A DNA stretch of 64,000 nucleotides from Macrophomina tecta. Its lineage: Eukaryota; Ascomycota; Dothideomycetes; Botryosphaeriales; Botryosphaeriaceae. This document shows positions 57,230-64,000 of the stretch, one piece after another (the first letter of the stretch is position 1; the number at the start of each line of letters is the position of its first letter). A program made the translations under genes and the position numbers. The notes under the pieces were generated by a model. It was not told where the DNA came from, ran no database searches, and saw only the letters and a program-made list of their open reading frames with translations. The stretch covers positions 868,001-932,000 of the forward strand of contig JAKSGN010000041.1 of the NCBI GenBank assembly GCA_024180945.1, read 5' to 3'.

Positions 57230-59144
57230 ATGTCGTCCGTCACCGCGAAGGCGAACCCGCCGCAAGCCTTCATTTCCAGCTACGCCCCGCGCATCCGCAC
57301 CTATGGAAACTCGCTGTTGCAGCCTGTCATCCCCCAGCTCACCCAAATACCCCCCGCGCGCACAACGAAGCGAGGCACCACCGCCATCAACTACGCCGAG
57401 GACGGCTATGATGACGACGATTTCGAGGACAGCGAGGGCCCCCGGAGACGACCTACGGGCCTGCGAAGCTTGAGGCTGCAGGATGACTCCCAGACAAAGC
57501 TTGGTCAGGACGCTTCACAGCTGGGCAAGGAGCTCACCGCGCCGGTCGAGGTGCAGGGTATCTGGAGAGAGTGGATGGGCAAGCCAAAACGCGCATTGTG
57601 CGTTCATGTTGCATGCACGGCATGGTTACCCGGCTAATCTCATTATAGGACGGAGAAACAACTTCAGATACAGTCTCATTTGCCGCTCACCTTGATCCCC
57701 ATCCGTATCGACCTGGACATCCAGCCCTTCCGTCCCGAGGCTCCCCTGCCTACGCCAAACAACGCACGCGATTTTGGCATTGATGAGAGCTTGCCTGCCT
57801 ACAAGCAGCCGGATCTCACGCCTGCATACCGGCTGAAGGATGCGTTCTTGTGGAACTTGCACGAGGCGTTGACCACACCTGATCAGTTCGCCAAGGTTTT
57901 CGTGGAGGAGCTGGACTTTCCCAATGAGAGGAAGCCAATAATCATCACACAAATCGCCAACCAGATACGTCAGCAGCTGGAGGAATATGCAGGAGTGGCT
58001 ATGCATCCGCTGTTCCATTCTACGAATACTGCCAACGACGCGACGGCGGCTGCACGATCCGCGCAGCCGACGGCAACTCCCCGTGAGCAATCCTCAACAC
58101 CAGCACCAGCCAGCGCTTTTGCCTCTACGCCAGTCCCGGCAAACAGCACGCCAGTTCCCGTGGGCTCAAACGGGAACAACATCACGGCCACTGCGACACC
58201 CTTACCGAGCGAGGATGTCCACAATCCTGACGACACGTATCGCTGCATCATCAGTCTCAACATCAATCTTCTGAATCGTTTGTACAGCGACAAGTTTGAA
58301 TGGTCATTATTACATCCACCAGGCTTTGCGGAAATTTTTGCCAGACAGACTTGCGCTGACCTCGGTCTTGCTGGCGAATGGGTGCCAGCTATGACGCATG
58401 CTATTTACGAAGCTGTCCTACGGCTTAAGAAAGAAGCCTGTGAGAATGGTGGTCTAGTAGGATATGGAGAGATCGAGAATGAAGCCGCCGAGGGGGCTGA
58501 GGCCGGATGGCGGTATGACCCGGAACACCTGGCCGACGAATGGGAACCCAAGGTCGAGATCCTGTCAAAGGAGGAGATCGAGAAGCGTGAAGGCGACCGT
58601 GAGCGTCAGATCCGTCGTCTGCGTCGTGAGACAGCCCGTTTCTCGAGTACGGCAAATATGTCAGGTGGTGTACCAACACAGAGCGACTTTTTCGCAAACC
58701 CTGACCCCGAGGAGCGCATGGGCAGAGGAGAGCGGAGCAAGAAGAAGCGGCGATTCCGGAGTTTGAGTCCGGCTAACAGGGACAGCCCGGACACAACGGG
58801 CGGATATGGAGGGCAAGGCGGAGGGCTGCAGGAGTGGTGAGTGAATGCAACGTTGCCTGCCCCTTGCGTTGGTGAGCTAACAATTTTTCCCACACAGGGA
58901 AAGGCAAAACTGGCGGTGCTCGCACTGTCTCGTACATGGTACAGCGGTTTGGGCTGTGCGGGATGGGCCCAACGGCCCAAGGGTAAGTAAATCAGGGTTC
59001 GAAACGCGCATCGCCAGCTCCGACGCTAACGGCCGTACCTTGCAGACGCTTTGCCACAACTGTGGCTATTTGTACGAAAGGGATAAGAAGCTTCCACCTT
59101 GGTCACACAACCTCTTCATCTACGAGGCCCACGCGCGGCGGTGA
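57230..59144 (+). CDS. SNF5: SNF5/Sfh1 chromatin-remodelling subunit with GATA-like zinc finger
   Basis: Four exons, 57230-57597, 57649-58836, 58898-58982 and 59046-59144, encode 579 aa. The SNF5 domain covers about residues 125-400, with two repeats: LTLIPIRIDLDIQPF...YRLKDAFLWNLHEALTTPDQFAKVFVEEL-type helices, and YRCIISLNINLLNRL...DKFEWSLLHPPGFAEIFARQ. They flank a Pro/Ser/Thr linker. A charged helix follows (EEIEKREGDRERQIRRLRRE). The C terminus is a GATA-like finger, WRCSHC...TLCHNCG, whose two cysteine pairs sit on separate exons. SNF5 proteins are core scaffolds of the nuclear SWI/SNF or RSC remodelling complexes. I cannot choose between Snf5 and Sfh1 by eye; the symbol names the family. 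Confidence 0.9.
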
Positions 59145-59934
59145 TCGTCACTTCAGGCGTCCTCTTCGTCTTCCTTAACTTTAGACCAGGCTTATGGAGT
59201 ATCACATTTCGAGGGCCTCGGTCTGCTTCTCACTCCCGACGGTTTCACCAGGTGTTCGGGCGTTCGTTCTTCTATGTGCCTTCCGAAGCGCTTCTACTAT
59301 TGCTGTAACGCCTTCTGCTGGTGCACTGCCATCCGGCCTGGGTTCTACATTTCCATTCATGGGCGGACAGACAAGGGAAAAGAGCATATTACATTTGTTT
59401 GGGACATTTCCCGACATCGTTGTGATGTCACGGACAAGGTTATGGCATGGTGCGATGACATGTTGTGTTCACATCACTTCTTTTCTAAGTACGTCTGGGA
59501 GCGTTGTAAGAGAAAAAGGACTTCCTGGCACGTTGTACGATTATTTCTCACCGAAGAGAGATGAAGCAAGGCTGATGATTGCATAACCCATTGATCTATT
59601 ATTTTATTGGGGAGGAAACTCCCTGCATGTTGCAGATGGTCCTCTTCGTCCCATATTGAGGCGGCGAGCAATTCTCCGTTACGCTCACGACATTATCCCA
59701 TTCAGAAATCCCATTAAGATGACACCAAAAAGAGTAAAGGGAAATGATGCCGCCGCCACTAACAACACCATGATAGCTCAGTGAGCTCACTCCTAGATTA
59801 TTCCCCATTGGGAACTTGTAATGCCAGTTTTCTGACACGGTCCAAAAAGTCAGTGTGCTGCACCCCTTCATCGCCGTTTGATACACCAACATCGCCCCTC
59901 AGCCAGTCGGGGGGTGGGTCAGTCGACCGCGGCA
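59145..59934. other. Convergent 3' spacer
   Basis: 790 bp between the SNF5 stop and the stop of the poly-Asn gene. AT-rich, with no gene supported; a minus-strand frame at 59599-59892 has no recognisable content. Confidence 0.5.
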
Positions 59935-60596
59935 TCACTCTCCTCCAACCTTCCCTCTTTTCACATCCTCCTCGCTTCCCGCGTCCACTTCCCCCTCTAC
60001 CATATCATCCGCCTTCCTCTTCCTCGTCGCCGTCCTCATCACCGTACCGGTAGTAGGAATACCGGCACCGTTCCGTGCAGCAGCAGCTCCTGCGCCTGCT
60101 CCTGCCCTCTGCGGCGCCGCTGCTGCCACGGCCGGCGGCACCGCCAGCGCTCCCACCACGTTCTTGTCCCCGACGATGCGCACGCCGCAGTTGATGCGCA
60201 CGCTGAGTGGGTGGCGCCGCGAGGGAGCTGATGTTGCTGCTGCGGCGGGATGGTGGTGGTGGTGGTGGTGGTGGTGGAAGGCGTGGTGCTGGCGCTGGTG
60301 TTGCTGTTGCTGTTGCTGTTGCTGTGGTTGCGTAGGCAAGTTCCCGTGCAGTAGCGACAGCAGGATGGCGGTCAGGCGCGGGCCGTCGACGGGGGGCACG
60401 GCGATGGTGTTGTTGGAGCCGTGCATCGTGGTTGAGGTGTCGATGGTGAAAGTTTGATGGAGTGGGGAGGGGGGCGTGGAGGGGCTGGAGGAGTCGTCGT
60501 TGTCGGAGGAGCTGTCGGAGATGTAGAGGGCGTCCGGATCGGAAATGGTGGTGGGGAGGGTGGAGTAGGCGGGTGGAGGGGTGTTGGTTTGATTGA

Positions 60597-60678
<82 letters not shown>

Positions 60679-60768
60679 GACGGTGTCGTTGTTGCGGACG
60701 TTGGTGTTGGAGGCCGCGCGGTCGGCCATTATTTTATGGTGAGCGTGGAGGATGGAGTTGAAGTCCAT
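59935..60768 (-). CDS. Poly-Asn/Gln/His low-complexity protein
   Basis: A 277-codon frame without intron. The start MDFNSILHAHHKIMADRA is ordinary, then residues 31-57 are a run of Asn from 27 AAC codons. A Pro/Ser/Asp segment (DALYISDSSSDNDDSSSP) follows, then a poly-Gln run and a poly-His run near residues 150-175. The only conserved-looking part is HPLSVRINCGVRIVGDKNVV, followed by Ala/Gly-rich sequence and a basic, nuclear-signal-like TRKRKADDM. It ends in an acidic tail. I do not recognise a family. Prion-like composition and the basic motif would fit a nuclear or condensate-forming regulator, which is inference. Because low-complexity repeats can open frames by chance, the model needs transcript support. 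Confidence 0.55.
60598..60678. repeat. GTT trinucleotide microsatellite, 27 copies
   Basis: A perfect (GTT)27 on the plus strand, encoding the Asn run of the minus-strand gene. Perfect repeats of this length usually vary between isolates. Confidence 0.95.
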
Positions 60769-61384
60769 TGTCGGGGTGGATAATTGGTCGTGTGAGTGGG
60801 CAGAGTTGTGGGAGGAGTAGATAGAATTAAGTGTGTGTATTGGTATGTGTGAGAATGAGATCTGTCAACTCGGCTGGGTAAAAAGGACTATCATGAGGTT
60901 GAGAGAGGGTGGTGAAGAGAGGAGATGGTGGAAACGACGGCGAGGAAGCCAAGATATATGCAGGGCGTTGCAGGGGCCTCAATAGATTTGGATTGCACAA
61001 TCGTAAGAAGCGGGCAGCCGACACCCGGACGCAGTGAGTCTATTCATGTGGAGACCTGCGAGGTTTGAGATGGTTGGTATTGACGGTGCTATTGTGCAAA
61101 ACGCTACAATAGGGACAATAGGAAAAAAACGACCAATCAGCGTCGACCGCCAACCGCGTTCGCGCGATCAGGCCTGCTTCTTGTGCCAGACGAGCTCTTT
61201 GTCTGCACATGCTGTTAAAAATTTCCGGTGAATAATGCGAACGGCTCGCAGATGCTTGCTGGCGTTTCCCCCTCGCCCGATGCTTGCACTCTATCCAACA
61301 CCAGACCCCGTTTCACTCGTCGCGTCGAAGAAACTGTCAGGCAGGGATCCGTCTTCTTGCACGCACGTCTGGAAATCGTAAGCC
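60769..61384. other. Divergent spacer
   Basis: 616 bp between the starts of the poly-Asn gene and the TFIIA-gamma gene. A GT/TG-rich patch lies near 60829-60852. No gene supported. Confidence 0.5.
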
Positions 61385-61786
61385 ATGACCAGCCAAGACC
61401 TAGAGAAGCATTATCGTGGAACAAGCATCGGCCTAGCTCTAATCGCGACTCTGGACGAGCTGCCCGCCATACCGCCGCAGTTGGCTGAGAAGGTCAGGCG
61501 CCATTTCGACCGCGAGGTTCTGATCGCCCTCCGTAGCCACCGCATCAACAAGAAGCGCATGAATTTCAAGGCTGTTCGCTGCCATACATACCGCTTCTAC
61601 GACGACAGGTGGTTGTTTGTGCTTAAGGATGTCAAGGTCAAGACAGACAGCGGGAGAAGCATAAAGTCCGATTGGGTTACGATCGACGCCATTTCGACAG
61701 GCGCAGAGGAGGACAGACGCAAGGCGAGAGAAGCCAAGGAGGGGCCAAAGAAAAAGAAAATCCGAAACAGAGACCAATGCCTGTAG
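61385..61786 (+). CDS. Divergent TFIIA small (gamma) subunit
   Basis: A single exon of 133 aa. It follows the TFIIA-gamma plan: an N-terminal helical hairpin (EKHYRGTSIGLALIATLDEL, PPQLAEKVRRHFDREVLIAL), then the beta-barrel part (MNFKAVRCHTYRFYDDRWLF, VLKDVKVKTDSG, KSDWVTIDAIS). The canonical protein binds TBP-DNA together with the large subunit and stabilises the preinitiation complex. Compared with the usual sequence, YELYRRSSIG is altered to EKHYRGTSIG, the helix 1-2 linker is shorter, FCDEVW reads FYDDRW, and a basic tail is added (GPKKKKIRNR). This may be a fast-evolving paralogue rather than the main TOA2 gene; the lack of introns fits a retro-copy origin. The alternative is that this lineage has a divergent single copy. 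Confidence 0.8.
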   Translation: MTSQDLEKHYRGTSIGLALIATLDELPAIPPQLAEKVRRHFDREVLIALRSHRINKKRMNFKAVRCHTYRFYDDRWLFVLKDVKVKTDSGRSIKSDWVTIDAISTGAEEDRRKAREAKEGPKKKKIRNRDQCL

Positions 61787-63664
61787 GGGTGAGTTTGAGT
61801 TTGGAGGCCAGCACTGCAGTCCCTCTGGATGTGAGCTGGAATGTCAAAAAGATCGCCGGGGTAGAAAGCCAAATCGATGCATGTTTCAGAAGCTTGGCAG
61901 ATGTGCTGATGATGCCTGCTGTTTGAGCCGCCAGTCCAGATCTGCTGTCGCCGGAGCTGCCGCGTGTACTCCTGCAGCACGGAGAGGTCGAAGTCTGTCT
62001 CCAAACTCCAATAATAGCAAGCCTATGGGAGTTGAAGCAATCGTCAGGAGGTAAATGTTCGAAGAGTCACCAACACCTACGTCCCGACGACTGTCTCAGC
62101 TGCCCATGCCAACTTCCGCCTGCTATTACAAGAAGCCACAGTTCAGGTTCCCGTATTTCGAAGCCCCAGAAGTGCTGGGTGCTCTCGTATCCTGGAATAC
62201 GGACCGGTCCATACAACGTGTTATGAAGCAATATTGGCCTAGAATCGATGGACCATGCAGCTCCTGCAGCGTGAGCCCGTCGGTGCTTATGGCGAGCCAT
62301 CTGGGCATAGACGTCCAAAGGAATCATCGCCCGAGGTTACGTCCTGACAGATGCTTCGACTTCCGCTGATTTGGTATCTTGGCGCGGCGGGAAGGAGAAG
62401 CGAGATGGCCACTACAAAAGGAGCTCCGGTCAATGTGAGAGCTATGATCAGTGGCTGCGCTTGTTCGCTGAGAGCGGAACATGTCCAAATCGACCGGTCT
62501 GTGGCGGACTCGATCCTCGGTGCTCTTCATTCCGCCTTTTCCGGGCGGGTCATCCTGAAGTAATTGTGAGATGGCGGCACCATTGGAATGCACCCAAACA
62601 ACATCCAGTTAACGGGCGCGCGCATGCGTACGACTTGGCTCTGGACGAATCGCTAGCCAGCACACTCCGGGGATGGCCACCAATGGCGAGGCCTAGGGGG
62701 GCCGGCATCTCGATCTGACGGCACAATATTGATTTGCGGGGAGATTAAGTGCAGCGGACGATTGGTCGTGGGCGAAGTGGCTCGTCTATGGAAGGGTCAG
62801 TTCCGACGTACCACATGCGTGCCTTAACTGTCAGACGATGGGCATGCCAGGTACGCGACCTGTGTCGCAGGCGTATGGCGGGAGGTTGTCGGCCAGGCAC
62901 GCGCAGGGCCAATCCCAAGCATGCGACGCGGCTGTGGAGAACGGGCGCCAGGACGGGCAAGAAGAAGGCGCTGTGCGCGTTGGACCAGGCCCGTTCCACC
63001 GTAGCCATGGGCCAGCGGCACGGCGAGCGAGTGTATATCTAGCGACCGGGGAAGGCGGCGGAGCAAGCGAGCGGGCCCCCCAGGGTTGTGTGTTCTCGAA
63101 CGTGAACTCCGGCGCGGAGCGAGCGATCCTGCCACGGTTGCAACTGGGCGCCATTCATGGCTGGAGACATTGCGAGGCCATAAGGCAGAGACATAATTCC
63201 GCCGCCCCGTCTGCCTCCTGTTGGACTCAACAACTCCTGCGCCCTCGCCCATTGCCGCCGTCCCTCGCAGTGCTGCCCACCTGCCGCCGCTCGGCGACGA
63301 GTTCGAGGCGCATCCCTGCACCGAGCCAGAGCCACCGCTCCGTCTCCGCCCTGAGCTCCAACGGCTCCCGCGCTTCGCCCTCACGGCTGCGCTCCGCCTC
63401 CAAATCTGCGCTGCGCCCTCACCTGATAAAGCCCAGCCGTCGGCCATACGTCGCCGGCTGCCCCTTACATCGCCGTCCGCAACACCTCGCCCCATCTCGA
63501 GCCCCAGCACCTTGAACGAGCGCTCGGCACCGAGATCGCCGCTCTTCGACAGCACACCACTCTTCCCGCATCGTGCGTCCTCGGTATGGCCCCCTCCGCT
63601 GCCATTGCTCATGCACGCATGGACTAACCCCTAAATCCCGCAGCACATCTGGACGGTCGTCACC
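61787..63664. other. Intergenic with candidate upstream frame
   Basis: No gene supported in 1.9 kb. GC-rich from about 62750. A plus-strand frame at 63221-63634 (137 codons, Pro/Ser/Arg-rich) ends 30 bp before the next start codon and is more likely leader sequence than a protein. Confidence 0.45.
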
Positions 63665-64000
63665 ATGGAGCCCTGGCAGTCGTGGGGCCTTTTCCTGGCC
63701 CTGAGTGCACTTGCGTACTACTACTACAGCAGCCAGAAGAAGCCTACCGCTCGTCCTGCCCGCAGTCAGTCCGTCACCGAAGAGACCGCTCCCCGCCCCG
63801 CCCGCAAGCGCGAAGAAGCCAGGTCTAAGCGTAAGACCGAGGGCGCCGCCTCTGGCAGCGACGCCACTGCCCGGGTCGACAAGTCCAATGAGCCCAAGAG
63901 CCGCGCCCAGAAAGGTAAGCAGGAGCAGAAGGCTACAGCCAAGGCTCCCGCCTTTGTTGCCCAGCCCGCTGCGGATGATGAGGAGAAGGAAGACAAGGAG
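63665..64000 (+). CDS. N-terminally anchored Lys/Arg-rich protein, partial
   Basis: The frame is open from the ATG at 63665 to the end of the window (112 codons seen, no stop). Residues 1-22 (MEPWQSWGLFLALSALAYYY) are a short hydrophobic signal anchor with an aromatic end. After it comes a long charged, disordered stretch (KREEARSKRKTEGAASGSD, then KPKSR- and EEKEDKE-type runs). This layout fits a tail facing the cytosol from the ER or outer mitochondrial membrane. I do not recognise the family, and the domain that would identify it lies beyond the window. A GTAAGC donor-like site at 63914 could begin an intron, but the frame also stays open through it. Confidence 0.6.
   Translation, partial: MEPWQSWGLFLALSALAYYYYSSQKKPTARPARSQSVTEETAPRPARKREEARSKRKTEGAASGSDATARVDKSNEPKSRAQKGKQEQKATAKAPAFVAQPAADDEEKEDKE

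Noticed and set aside
60454..60783. Plus-strand poly-Val frame
   Set aside because: Reverse reading of the AAC repeat; composition not protein-like.
1..64000. CRISPR arrays, bacterial operons, insertion sequences, rRNA
   Set aside because: No regularly spaced repeats, transposases or rRNA signatures seen; the sequence is eukaryotic.

Overview
The window is nuclear DNA from a filamentous ascomycete (Pezizomycotina; I lean to Dothideomycetes, but that is only inference). The evidence is short introns of about 50-70 nt with GTNNGT donors and YAG acceptors, fungal-only families (Zn2Cys6 activator, CFEM, Het-C, AA11 LPMO, NACHT-type NLR), an intron-bearing tRNA-Gly, and wide GC-rich intergenic spaces. 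I rebuilt gene models by hand from splice signals and reading frame. For all spliced CDS models, exon lengths sum to a multiple of three.

Layout. 0.1-2.3 kb: divergent pair, a JmjC/cupin-type 2OG oxygenase (-) and prefoldin subunit 5 (+). 3.4-10.4 kb: apparent catabolic cluster of a Zn2Cys6 regulator (+), a Dal5-type anion permease (-) and a cytosolic GH88 unsaturated glucuronyl hydrolase (+). Similar CCGGA/TCCGG palindromes lie upstream of the regulator and in the shared permease/hydrolase promoter. 10.7-11.4 kb: GPI-type CFEM protein. 14.76-14.90 kb: intron-containing tRNA-Gly(GCC). 15.8-18.6 kb: DDHD-type phospholipase A1. 18.6-30.2 kb: 11.6 kb with no gene I can support, ending at a bZIP factor. 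32.1-36.7 kb: ORC1 and the spliceosomal WD40 protein Prp46, convergent. 37.2-40.4 kb: NACHT-type NLR. 43.7-47.6 kb: conserved unknown, small mitochondrial-type protein, and a tiny metallothionein. 48.0-50.6 kb: Het-C. 51.0-53.6 kb: large coiled-coil unknown. 54.5-55.7 kb: AA11 chitin LPMO with a C-terminal cysteine module. 57.2-59.1 kb: SNF5/Sfh1 chromatin remodeller subunit with a GATA-like finger. 59.9-60.8 kb: poly-Asn/poly-Gln/poly-His protein. 61.4-61.8 kb: divergent intronless TFIIA-gamma. 63.7 kb to the end: start of a membrane-anchored Lys/Arg-rich protein that runs off the window.

How genes fit together. Most are unrelated housekeeping genes. The real functional grouping is the regulator-permease-GH88 block: the permease would bring in an acidic unsaturated oligosaccharide, the leaderless GH88 would split it in the cytosol, and the adjacent activator would control both. 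A looser theme is self/non-self recognition, with Het-C about 7.7 kb from an NLR.
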